Part shown: piece after piece, positions 1 to 7,312 of the stretch
Layout: the number at the start of each line of letters is the position of its first letter
Position numbering within the stretch: position 1 is the first letter of the stretch
Origin: an uncultured Collinsella sp.
GTDB taxonomy: Bacteria > Actinomycetota > Coriobacteriia > Coriobacteriales > Coriobacteriaceae
Reading direction: 5' to 3'
Length of the DNA: 35,166 nt
Assembly (NCBI GenBank): GCA_900541195.1
Contig: UQIY01000023.1
Coordinates: 1 to 35,166 of the forward strand
Program-made: the position numbers and the translations under genes
The notes under the pieces: model-generated
What the model was told of the DNA's origin: nothing
The model's input: the letters and a program-made list of their open reading frames with translations, nothing else
Database searches by the model: none

Positions 1-75
1 GATTAATGGATGGAAACGGATGTTCTATCGGGACACACATTTTGTCCTATAAGCCGTTTTTCGTTTGCGAGAGGT

Positions 76-1362
76 TTAGGGGCGAACCTGGCCGGTGCCG
101 CGGAGCTTGTATTTGTAGGTGGTGAGGGCCTCGGCGGCAAAGGGGCCGCGGGCGTGGAGCTTTTGGGTCGAGATGCCGATCTCGGCGCCCAGGCCAAACT
201 CGCCGCCGTCGGTGAAGCGCGTGCTGGCGTTGGCGTACACGGCCGAGGCATCGACCGCATCCAGGAAGCGCTCGCAAGCATCCGTGTCCTCGGCAACGAT
301 GGCCTCGGAGTGCATCGTGCCGTAGCGGTTGATGTGTGCGATGGCCTCGTCCTCGTTTGCCACGACCTTCACGCTCATCTCGAGAGCCAGGTACTCGCGA
401 CCCCAGTCCTCCTCAGTCGCGGCGACGTAGTCATCACCCTCGGCAAGCCCGGCATCGGCGCATGCGGCGCAGGTTGCCTCGTCGCCGTGAATGAACACGC
501 CGTGGTCATGCAGCACGGCCACGACCGCAGGCAAAAACGCATCGGCCACAGCACGGTCGACCAGCAGCGACTCGGCGGCATTGCACACGCCTACGCGCTG
601 GGTCTTGGCATTAACGATAATGTTGAGTGCCTTATCGAAGTCGGCGGATTCATGCACGTAGATGTGGCAGTTGCCCGTGCCTGTCTCGATCACCGGAACG
701 AGCGACTCGCGCACGCAGCGCTGGATCAGGCCCGCGCCGCCACGCGGAATGAGTACATCGACGATGCCGCGAAGCTTCATGAGCTCGCCGGTTGCCTCGC
801 GGTCGGTAGACTCGATCATCGAGACGGCCTCGCGCGGGAAGCCCTGCGCCTCGAGGGCATCGGCCAGCAACTCGGCAATCATGGCGCACGAGTGATAGGC
901 CAGCGAACCGCCGCGCAGAATGCAGGCGTTGCCGGTGCGAATGCAGATGCCCGCGGCATCTGCCGTCACGTTGGGGCGCGCCTCATACACCATGGCGACC
1001 AAGCCCAGCGGCACGCTCACGCGGGTCAGATCCACACCGCTTGCAAGCACGCGGTGGTCGAGCACGCGGCCGACAGGATCGGGCAGCTCAGCGAGCTTCT
1101 CCAGGCCAGCGGCCATGCCCTCGACGCGCTCGGGCGTCAGCAGTAAGCGGTCGAGCAGGCCCGCCGAGGTGCCCGCATCGCGCGCCGCGGACATATCGAG
1201 CTCATTGGCGGCGACGATGGAATCAACGCCGTCGCGCAGCGCCACGGCCATGGCGCGCACGGCCTCCTGGCGCTGGACATCGCTCGCCGTGGCAAGCGCG
1301 CCCGAAGCGGCCTTGGCCTTAACGGCAAGATCGTGAACGTAGGTGGCTATATCGACCGACAT
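76..1362 (-). CDS. proA: Glutamate-5-semialdehyde dehydrogenase (gamma-glutamyl phosphate reductase)
   Basis: This enzyme reduces gamma-glutamyl phosphate to glutamate 5-semialdehyde with NADPH, the second step of proline synthesis, in the cytosol. The 428-residue product has the usual family length. It shows the ProA signatures: VYEARPNVTADAAGICIRTGNA with the RGGS loop in the cofactor region, the catalytic cysteine in QRVGVCNAAESLLV, and the C-terminal ASTRFTDGGEFGLGAEIGIST segment. The ATG at 1362 is preceded by a purine-rich AAAGGG. It is divergent from the peptidase gene that starts at 1476. The partner gene proB is not in the window and may lie beyond its left edge. Identification is from recognised motifs and is secure. 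Confidence 0.97.
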   Translation of the reverse strand: MSVDIATYVHDLAVKAKAASGALATASDVQRQEAVRAMAVALRDGVDSIVAANELDMSAARDAGTSAGLLDRLLLTPERVEGMAAGLEKLAELPDPVGRVLDHRVLASGVDLTRVSVPLGLVAMVYEARPNVTADAAGICIRTGNACILRGGSLAYHSCAMIAELLADALEAQGFPREAVSMIESTDREATGELMKLRGIVDVLIPRGGAGLIQRCVRESLVPVIETGTGNCHIYVHESADFDKALNIIVNAKTQRVGVCNAAESLLVDRAVADAFLPAVVAVLHDHGVFIHGDEATCAACADAGLAEGDDYVAATEEDWGREYLALEMSVKVVANEDEAIAHINRYGTMHSEAIVAEDTDACERFLDAVDASAVYANASTRFTDGGEFGLGAEIGISTQKLHARGPFAAEALTTYKYKLRGTGQVRP

Positions 1363-1406
1363 GAACGGCCCTTTCTCTTAGATGTTTGCCAACCATGGTA
1401 GCCGAT

Positions 1407-1437
1407 TTGCACGCATCCTCGCAGACGGCGGTAGAAT
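1407..1437 (+). promoter_or_regulatory. Candidate promoter of the S33-type peptidase gene
   Basis: TTGCAC (1407-1412) and TAGAAT (1432-1437) are separated by 19 bases, 39 bases before the chosen start codon. The spacing is longer than ideal. TAGAAT also occurs just upstream of the genes at 12915 and 23360 and, on the minus strand, upstream of the gene starting at 12600. Confidence 0.4.
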
Positions 1438-1475
1438 TGGTCAATCCGAAACACCGCAACGAATGGAAGCATCAC

Positions 1476-2894
1476 ATGGCGCTCATCACTTCGTACCACG
1501 TCCCCGGCCTCTACATCGAGGACCACAGCATCGACGTCCCCCTCGACTGGCGCGGCCTGGAGCCCATGCTTTTGGCCGTCGGCAGTACCATGCGCCGCGG
1601 CGCCATGCCGGCGCCCATCGCCGGCGCACCCGAAAGCATCAAGCTCTTCTACCGCGTGGTTTGCGCGCCCGACCGCATTAACGACGACTTGCCGCTCCTC
1701 CTCTTTTTGCAGGGCGGCCCCGGCGGCGAGAGCCCGCGTCCGCTGTCGCCCACAAGCGATGGCTGGATCGAGGAGGCCGTCAAGCATTTCCGCGTCGTGC
1801 TGCCCGACCAGCGCGGTACCGGGCGCAGCAGCTGCGTAGACGGGCGTACGATCGCGGCTCTGGGCGATCGCGCCGAGGCAGCAGGAGCCGATGCGGCCTG
1901 CACGCAGGCGGACTTCCTCAAGCGCCACCTCGCCAGCTCCATCGTGCGCGATTTTGAGTACCTGCGCCTGGTGGGCTTTGGCGGCAAGCCCTGGGTCACA
2001 CTCGGGCAGAGCTACGGCGGCTTTTTGACGTTGAGCTATCTGTCGCTCTTCCCCGAGGGCGTGGCGGCAAGCTTTACCTGCGGCGGCATTCCGCATGTAC
2101 CGGCAAGTGCCAGCGAGGTCTATGCGCACACCTTCCCGCGTATGGCAGCCAAGACGCAGCAGTATTACGACCGCTACCCCGCAGACGTCGAGCGCGTGGC
2201 GGCCCTGGCAGATGCCCTCGAGGAGCAAAAGCCCGCGTTGCCCGACGGCTCGCCGATGACGATCGAGCGCCTGCAGCTCATGGGCAGCGACTTTGGCATG
2301 AAGCCAAGCTTTGAGCGCATGCACTGGATTATCGACCACGCGTTTGTTGATGGCGACGGTACGCTGAGCTGCGGCTCCTCGGTATCCGACAGCTTTTTGA
2401 TGCGCGCCTTCGAGCGCACCAACACGCGTACAAACCCGCTGTACTGGACGCTGCAGGAGTTCATCTACGCCGACGGCGACACCATGCCGATTCGCTGGGC
2501 GGCCGCAGAGGAGAAGGTCCATCGTGCCGAGTTCGACACGCTCGCGCGCCCGCTCATGTTTACCGGCGAGGCCATGTTCCCGTGGATGTTTGAGCAGATG
2601 CCTGAGCTCAAGCCCTTCAAGCCCGCCATGGACCTGCTGATGGAAGACACCAGCTGGGACAAGATCTACGACCCGCAGCGCCTAGCATGCAACGAGGTGC
2701 CACTCCAGGCCGCGGTGTACTTCGACGACATGTACGTCGATTCGGGCCTGCAGCTCGACACGCTCAGCCACGTGGGCAACTCGCACGCCTGGGTGACCAA
2801 CGAGTTTGAGCACGACGGCCTGCACGGCAGCGTGGTGTTCAAGCACCTCTTCGACGAAGCCCTCAACCGCGGAGACCTGCGTCAGATCTTCTAG
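1476..2894 (+). CDS. Alpha/beta-hydrolase, proline iminopeptidase-like (S33 family)
   Basis: This is a cytosolic serine hydrolase of the prolyl aminopeptidase type, expected to remove N-terminal residues, often proline, from small peptides. Visible are the oxyanion-hole segment FLQGGPGGESPR, the strand VVLPDQRGTGRSS, the nucleophile elbow GQSYGG with Ser179 (numbered from the chosen start), and a late histidine in HDGLHGS. At 472 residues it is longer than the classic ~310-residue enzyme and matches the long form with a large lid. The ATG at 1476 is chosen over an in-frame start at 1386 because GGAAG lies 7 bases upstream and a promoter sits between the two. Substrate is inferred from family only. 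No signal peptide is seen. Confidence 0.88.
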   Translation: MALITSYHVPGLYIEDHSIDVPLDWRGLEPMLLAVGSTMRRGAMPAPIAGAPESIKLFYRVVCAPDRINDDLPLLLFLQGGPGGESPRPLSPTSDGWIEEAVKHFRVVLPDQRGTGRSSCVDGRTIAALGDRAEAAGADAACTQADFLKRHLASSIVRDFEYLRLVGFGGKPWVTLGQSYGGFLTLSYLSLFPEGVAASFTCGGIPHVPASASEVYAHTFPRMAAKTQQYYDRYPADVERVAALADALEEQKPALPDGSPMTIERLQLMGSDFGMKPSFERMHWIIDHAFVDGDGTLSCGSSVSDSFLMRAFERTNTRTNPLYWTLQEFIYADGDTMPIRWAAAEEKVHRAEFDTLARPLMFTGEAMFPWMFEQMPELKPFKPAMDLLMEDTSWDKIYDPQRLACNEVPLQAAVYFDDMYVDSGLQLDTLSHVGNSHAWVTNEFEHDGLHGSVVFKHLFDEALNRGDLRQIF

Positions 2895-2914
2895 CAAAGG
2901 AGTGTCCCCGTCTA

Positions 2915-2956
2915 CCGGCACAAAAAGAGCGTCCCCTAGTGCAGAATAAGTGCCGG
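2915..2956. repeat. Intergenic hairpin with CCGGCAC/GTGCCGG arms
   Basis: A perfect 7-bp stem (2915-2921 with 2950-2956) encloses a 28-base loop carrying GCGTCCCCTAGTGCAG. It lies directly after the peptidase stop codon and next to the larger structured repeat at 2992-3089. The GTCCCC/GGGGAC core recalls the hairpin at 17637-17680, suggesting a dispersed intergenic repeat family. It could also act as a weak terminator, but there is no clean U tract. Confidence 0.5.
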
Positions 2957-2991
2957 CAACAACAATGCCGCAGGTAGAGGTCGGAAAGCGA

Positions 2992-3089
2992 AAACGCCCC
3001 TAAGCGAGCAAGGTGACGTGAAAGAGGAGGGCATTGACCTTTTGGTCATGCCCGACGATTGAACGTCAGATTGCCGCTCTGGGCCGTTT
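2992..3089 (+). repeat. Structured palindromic repeat, copy 1 of 2
   Basis: The segment folds into one long interrupted hairpin: AAACG/CGTTT outer arms, then AGCG-GCAA with TTGC-GCT, TGACGT with ACGTCA, and GGGCAT with ATGCCC near the apex. Between the paired blocks lie unpaired sequences shared with the copy at 17724-17824: GG opposite GA, and GAAAGAGGA opposite GACGA(T)TGA. The paired arms differ between the copies while the loops are conserved, as expected of a structured RNA or a mobile palindromic element. The strand is assigned only by analogy (purine-rich loops read on plus). It lies between two convergent genes. I do not recognise a named family. Confidence 0.7.
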
Positions 3090-3131
3090 GCAGCGTCGAC
3101 TAGTTGCGCGGTTTGGTAAAACTGCGCAGCC

Positions 3132-3851
3132 CTAGAGTTGGCGCAAGCCCTCTTCGAGGCCGGTCTTGCTGTCGGTCTTCTCGTCGCGCATCTTGATGAC
3201 GCGGGCGGGGACACCGGCCACGACGGCGCCGGCGGGGACGTCCTCGACGCACACGGCGCCGGCGGCAACGACAGCACCCTTGCCCACGCGCACGCCCTCC
3301 AGGACCACAGCATTAGCGCCGATCATGACGTCGTCCTCGATGATGACGGGCGTGGCGCTCGCGGGCTCCACGACGCCTGCCAGCACGGTGCCGGCGCCGA
3401 TGTGGCAGTTCTTGCCCACGGTGGCGCGGCCGCCCAGCACGGCGCCCATGTCGATCATGGAGCCTTCACCAATGACGGAGCCGATGTTGATGATGGCGCC
3501 CATCATGATGACGGCGCGATCGCCAATCTCGACGCGGTCGCGGATGATCGCGCCCGGCTCAATGCGGGCGTTGATGCCCTTAAGGTCGAGCATAGGGACG
3601 GCGGAGTTGCGGCAGTCATTCTCGACGTCGTAGTAGTCGATGGAGTCGGCATTGGCATCGAGGATGGCCTTGAGCTCATCCCAGTCGCCAAAGACGGTCT
3701 TGCCACGACGACCACCGTAGACGTGTGCATTGCCCCACTGGACCTTCATGCCCGGCTTCTCGCGCACGTACAGCTTGACGGGCGTCTTTTTGGGCGCGGT
3801 GGCGATGTAGTTGATAATCTCCTGTGCATCCATCTCGGCTGCGTTGCTCAT
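3132..3851 (-). CDS. dapH: Tetrahydrodipicolinate N-acetyltransferase (DapH)
   Basis: The enzyme acetylates 2,3,4,5-tetrahydrodipicolinate with acetyl-CoA, committing the DAP/lysine pathway to its acetyl branch. The 239-residue product matches the Bacillus DapH length and carries its N-terminal domain (SNAAEMDAQEIINYIATAPK, TPVKLYVR), the MLDLKGINARIEPGAIIRD strand, and a left-handed beta-helix of hexapeptide repeats (INIGSVIGEGSMIDMGAVLGGRATVG as separate turns). It ends in the typical LRQL. The SD AAAGGAGA precedes the ATG at 3851. It is the last gene of the lysA-dapA-dapB-dapH operon, 39 bases after dapB, and so should share the lysine riboswitch. Some databases call this gene dapD. Confidence 0.95.
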   Translation of the reverse strand: MSNAAEMDAQEIINYIATAPKKTPVKLYVREKPGMKVQWGNAHVYGGRRGKTVFGDWDELKAILDANADSIDYYDVENDCRNSAVPMLDLKGINARIEPGAIIRDRVEIGDRAVIMMGAIINIGSVIGEGSMIDMGAVLGGRATVGKNCHIGAGTVLAGVVEPASATPVIIEDDVMIGANAVVLEGVRVGKGAVVAAGAVCVEDVPAGAVVAGVPARVIKMRDEKTDSKTGLEEGLRQL

Positions 3852-3890
3852 TTGCTGTCTCTCCTTTGGGTGGATCCGGTTGATACCTGG

Positions 3891-4631
3891 TTAGGCAAAC
3901 ATGACCTGGTCGAACGTATAGAAGCCAGGCTCGCGGGTGACGAGCTTCTGCGCGGCTGCCAGGGCGCCGTTGACGAAGATCTGACGGCTCGTGGCGCGGT
4001 GCGCGAGCGTGACCTCCTCATCCTGGCCAAAGAAACTCACTTCGTGGACGCCGGCGACAGTGCCACCGCGCAGCGAGTGCATGCCGATCTCCTTGGGGTC
4101 GCGCGCTCCGCACATGCCCTCGCGGCCATAGACGGGGTGGTAGCCTGCCTCGGGCTCAGCTTCGACGACGGCGTCGAGCAACAACTTGGCAGTGCCGCTG
4201 GGGGCGTCAACCTTTTGGTTGTGGTGCGTCTCGACGATTTCGCAGTCAAAGCCGGGCAGCTCGCGTGTGGCCTGCGCTACCAGATGGCGCAGGGCTGCGA
4301 TGCCGATGGAGTAATTGCCGGAGTGCATGACGCGGGCGTTCTGACCCAGCTCGCGCAGGCGATCCATCTGCTCGGGCGTATAGCCTGTGGTGCCCGAGAC
4401 CAACGCCGCACCCGTGCGCTCGACATAGGCGACGACGGTATCGAAGGTCACGACGTTTGAGAAGTCGATGATGACGTCGGCTGCCGGGGCGTTCTCGAGC
4501 TCGGACAAGTCGAAGCCAATCTGGGCGACGATGTCGAAAACGGGCTCTCCGGCGGCGTCGACAATGCCCTCGGCGGTAGTGCGAATGAGCGAGCCCATGC
4601 GGCCCGTTCCCATAATGACGGTCTTAATCAA
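3891..4631 (-). CDS. dapB: 4-hydroxy-tetrahydrodipicolinate reductase
   Basis: DapB reduces the product of DapA to tetrahydrodipicolinate using NAD(P)H. The 246-residue protein has the nucleotide-binding start IMGTGRMGSLI, the strand ADVIIDFSNV, the substrate-loop motif ETHHNQKVDAPSGTA, and the C-terminal HRATSRQIFVNGALAAA. The start is an unusual TTG at 4631 that overlaps the end of dapA by 8 bases. A GGAG sequence inside the dapA 3' end lies about 9 bases upstream, so translational coupling is likely. An ATG six codons downstream would cut into the Rossmann strand and is less plausible. Confidence 0.95.
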   Translation of the reverse strand: MIKTVIMGTGRMGSLIRTTAEGIVDAAGEPVFDIVAQIGFDLSELENAPAADVIIDFSNVVTFDTVVAYVERTGAALVSGTTGYTPEQMDRLRELGQNARVMHSGNYSIGIAALRHLVAQATRELPGFDCEIVETHHNQKVDAPSGTAKLLLDAVVEAEPEAGYHPVYGREGMCGARDPKEIGMHSLRGGTVAGVHEVSFFGQDEEVTLAHRATSRQIFVNGALAAAQKLVTREPGFYTFDQVMFA

Positions 4632-6933
4632 GCAGACCAGCTCCCTTCAGAGCATCGGTAAGTGCAGCGCGCGTGTCGTCTGCCATGGGGCATAGCGGCA
4701 TGCGGTAGTTTGCCTCGATCATACCCATCTGAGCGAGCGCTTCCTTGACGGGGATGGGGTTGACCTCGCTAAAGAGGGCATTGATGAGCGGCTGGCCGGC
4801 AATCTGGATATCGCGGGCGCGCGCCACGTCACCGTCCAAATAGGCGCGGCACATGTCATGCACGAGCTGCGGCTGAACGTCAGCCCATACACTGATGGTG
4901 CCCGAAGCGCCCAGGCTCATGAGCGGCACGGTAAGTGCGTCCTCGCCCGAGTACATGCGGAAGTCGTCGGACAGCAGGTGGGCGATCTTGGCCGCGTAGG
5001 CGACGTTGCCCGAGGCCTCCTTAATACCCATGATGTTGGGGTGCGCGGCCAAGCGCTCTACGTTGCGCTCGCTGATGCCGCAGCCGCAGCGGCCGGGAAT
5101 GTTGTACAGGATGCAGGGGATGTCCACGGCATCGGCGACGGTCTTAAAGTGCTGATAGATACCCTCTTCATTGGACTTGTTGTAGTAGGGGGTAATGAGC
5201 AGCAGACCGTCGGCGCCCAGGCCTTGGTAGGTGAGCGACTTGGTGAGCATGGTTTGCGTGGAGTTGGAGCCCGAGCCGGCGATGACGGGGACGCGTCCTG
5301 CAACTTGCTTGACCACGGCGGCGACAACGGAGTTGTCCTCGTCGTCGGTCATCGTGGCGCTCTCGCCGGTGGTGCCCAGGGTGAGGATGGCGTCGGTGCC
5401 GTTTTGCAGGTGGAAATCGATAAGGTGCTCGAGCGCGTCAAAGTCGACACTGCCGTCCTTTTTAAACGGCGTGACGAGGGCGACGATTGAGCCCTCAAGA
5501 TTGCGGATGTCCATGTTCTTCTCCTTCGCGGCCGCAATCTGGATGCGTTTGTTCCATTGGGCGGCGACTGCCAGGCGCTCGTCTTGGGCACGACGGCGGG
5601 CACTTTCGGCGCGCGACTTGGCCAGCAGCTCTCGGCCGCTCGGCAGCACGTCGAGCGTGGCAAAATAATCGCCCGGGCGCTCGGCACGGCGGATGAGGTC
5701 GGCCGAGCCATCGGGACGCAGCAGGACCTCGGCGGAGCGCAGCCGGCCGTTGTAGTTGTAGCCCATGGAGTAGCCATGCGCGCCGGTATCGTGAATCACA
5801 AGCAGGTCGCCCATGTCGATATGCGGCAGTTCGCGATCGATGGCGAACTTGTCGTTGTTCTCGCATAGGTTGCCCGTGATGTCGTAGGTGTCCGTGACGG
5901 GTGCTGTGGTCTTGTCGTCGCCACCCGGCTGACCCATTACCGTAATGTGGTGGTAGGCGCCGTACATGGCAGGACGGATCAGATCGACGGCGCTTGCGTC
6001 GACACCGATATAGTCCTTGTAGATCTGCTTTTCGTGGATAGCCTTGGTGACCAGGCAGCCGTAGGGCCCCATCATAAAGCGGCCCATCTCGGTGCAGATG
6101 GCCACATCGCCCATACCGGCGGGAACCAGGATTTCGTCGTAGGCCGCGTGCACCCCCTCGCCGATGGCGTGAATGTCGTTGGCCTGCTGCTCGGGCAGAT
6201 AGGGGATGCCGACGCCGCCGGACAGATTGATGAAGGCGACATGTGCACCGGTCTCGCGCTCCAGGCGCACGGCAAGCTCAAAGAGGATGCGCGCGAGCTT
6301 GGGGTAGTAGTCGTTGGTGACGGTGTTGCTGGCAAGGAATGCGTGGATGCCAAAGTCCTCGGCGCCCTTGGCCTTGAGCATGCGGAACGCCTCGAAGAGC
6401 TGCTCGGTGGTCATGCCGTACTTGGAGTCGCCGGGGTTATCCATGATGCCGTTGGAGAGCTGGAACAGGCCGCCCGGATTAAAGCGGCAGCTGATCGTCT
6501 TGGGGATGGGCCCCGCAACGCGCTCAAAGAACTCGATGTGGCTGATGTCGTCAAAGTTGACGATGGCGCCCAACTTCTCGGCGAGCTCAAAGTCGGCAGC
6601 TGGCGTGTCGTTGGACGAGAACATGATGTCGTGTCCCGTGATACCCAGCGAGCGGGCGATCATGAGCTCGGTATAGCTCGAGCAATCGCAGCCGCAGCCG
6701 TATTCGTTGAGAATGGAGATGAGCGCCGGGTTGGGATTGGCCTTGACGGCAAAGTATTCCTTAAAGCTCGGGTTCCATGCGAAGGCGTCGCGCACCTCTT
6801 GCATGTTGCGGCGGATGCCCGCCTCGTCGTATAGATGAAACGGCGTGGGGAACTGCTCGACGATATGCTCGAGCGTCTCCTTGTCCACAAACGGCTGCTT
6901 GGCCGCATACGCCTCGTTGGGGGTCAATGCCAT
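4624..6933 (-). CDS. lysA-dapA: Fused diaminopimelate decarboxylase - dihydrodipicolinate synthase (LysA-DapA)
   Basis: One uninterrupted 769-codon frame encodes two enzymes. Residues ~1-430 are a fold-type III PLP decarboxylase of the LysA family: YFAVKANPNP with the PLP lysine at 64, CSSYTEL, the glycine-rich NLSGGVGIPY, and LCENNDKFA. It converts meso-DAP to lysine. Residues 474-769 are a complete DapA, which condenses pyruvate with aspartate semialdehyde: GTTGESATM, the YNIPGR tyrosine, and the Schiff-base lysine in GIKEASGN at residue 638. A charged linker of ~40 residues (SRAESARRRAQDERLAVAAQ region) joins them with no stop codon. The dapA part has its own strong SD and ATG at 5514, so separate DapA may also be made. 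It is first in the operon behind a lysine riboswitch. A lost stop by sequencing error is possible but would have to leave the frame intact. Confidence 0.9.
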   Translation of the reverse strand: MALTPNEAYAAKQPFVDKETLEHIVEQFPTPFHLYDEAGIRRNMQEVRDAFAWNPSFKEYFAVKANPNPALISILNEYGCGCDCSSYTELMIARSLGITGHDIMFSSNDTPAADFELAEKLGAIVNFDDISHIEFFERVAGPIPKTISCRFNPGGLFQLSNGIMDNPGDSKYGMTTEQLFEAFRMLKAKGAEDFGIHAFLASNTVTNDYYPKLARILFELAVRLERETGAHVAFINLSGGVGIPYLPEQQANDIHAIGEGVHAAYDEILVPAGMGDVAICTEMGRFMMGPYGCLVTKAIHEKQIYKDYIGVDASAVDLIRPAMYGAYHHITVMGQPGGDDKTTAPVTDTYDITGNLCENNDKFAIDRELPHIDMGDLLVIHDTGAHGYSMGYNYNGRLRSAEVLLRPDGSADLIRRAERPGDYFATLDVLPSGRELLAKSRAESARRRAQDERLAVAAQWNKRIQIAAAKEKNMDIRNLEGSIVALVTPFKKDGSVDFDALEHLIDFHLQNGTDAILTLGTTGESATMTDDEDNSVVAAVVKQVAGRVPVIAGSGSNSTQTMLTKSLTYQGLGADGLLLITPYYNKSNEEGIYQHFKTVADAVDIPCILYNIPGRCGCGISERNVERLAAHPNIMGIKEASGNVAYAAKIAHLLSDDFRMYSGEDALTVPLMSLGASGTISVWADVQPQLVHDMCRAYLDGDVARARDIQIAGQPLINALFSEVNPIPVKEALAQMGMIEANYRMPLCPMADDTRAALTDALKGAGLLD
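5512..5526 (-). promoter_or_regulatory. dapA: Internal ribosome-binding site and start codon for dapA
   Basis: AAGGAG (5526-5521) lies 6 bases upstream of an in-frame ATG (5514-5512) that begins MDIRNLEGSIVALVTPF, the usual DapA N-terminus. Initiation here would give a free 296-residue DapA in addition to the fused LysA-DapA chain. Confidence 0.75.
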
Positions 6934-7004
6934 GTCCCGTAAACCTCGCTATCCAGACGGCGCCATCTGCGCATCGAATCCGCATAGCGTGGACCCAATG
7001 TCCG

Positions 7005-7161
7005 GATAGCGCTCCCGCATTGCTGCAGACAGTCCTGTGGGTGTTTCCCGCAGGCCCACCAGGTTGTTCGTGCCCGAAAAAACCAGTTCGGCGGGTTTCG
7101 CCTCCCCACGGGGTCAAAGCCTGCCGGCTCGCCCGCGGTTCTTCGTGCCCGCGCCTCTATC
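7005..7161 (-). promoter_or_regulatory. Lysine riboswitch (L box) upstream of lysA-dapA
   Basis: Read on the minus strand, the leader starts with GATAGAGGCGCG and ends with GGAGCGCTATC, so GATAG/CTATC form P1. Between them are the other L-box landmarks: GGGGAGGCGAAACCC, GCCGAAC, and GGACTGTC near the 3' end. The ~157-nt span fits the class. It lies 71 bases upstream of the lysA start and downstream of a good promoter, so it should repress the lysA-dapA-dapB-dapH operon when lysine is plentiful. There is no U-run terminator in the remaining leader. Instead GGATAGCG (6954-6947), overlapping the SD, is complementary to the P1 3' strand (7011-7004) and partly to CGCTAT at 6989-6984, suggesting control of translation initiation. 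Confidence 0.88.
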
Positions 7162-7172
7162 AAGTGGTAACG

Positions 7173-7201
7173 ACCCTACCACGTTGCACTTTACCAAACA
7201 A
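7173..7201 (-). promoter_or_regulatory. Promoter of the lysine biosynthesis operon
   Basis: On the minus strand TTGTTT (7201-7196) and TAGGGT (7178-7173) are spaced by 17 bases. Transcription would start a few bases before the riboswitch P1 stem at 7161, which supports the assignment. Confidence 0.6.
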
Positions 7202-7312
7202 GAGTATTCGTATATAACGTTTAAAAAATGCAGGGATATGCTAGAAACAAGGGCGTCACAATTCTGCATCACAATATTGTGTGAATGGAAATGCCCCATG
7301 AAAGGATCCTTT

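Noticed and set aside
31..47. GGACA-TGTCC hairpin after proA
   Set aside because: Only a 5-bp stem with a 7-base loop and no U run at the window edge; too weak to list as a terminator.
10..1146. Long plus-strand frame opposite proA
   Set aside because: It is the antisense shadow of proA: no SD, low-complexity Ala/Gly/His-rich product, no family resemblance, while the opposite strand encodes a clear enzyme.
3138..4460. 440-codon plus-strand frame across dapH and dapB
   Set aside because: It runs antisense through two well-identified genes and gives an Asp/Gly/His-rich product typical of reverse-strand reading in high-GC DNA.
6934..7004. Rho-independent terminator as the riboswitch output
   Set aside because: Short hairpins exist (GGAC-attgg-GTCC; CAGATGGCGCCGTCTG) but none is followed by a U run, so transcription termination is not supported.
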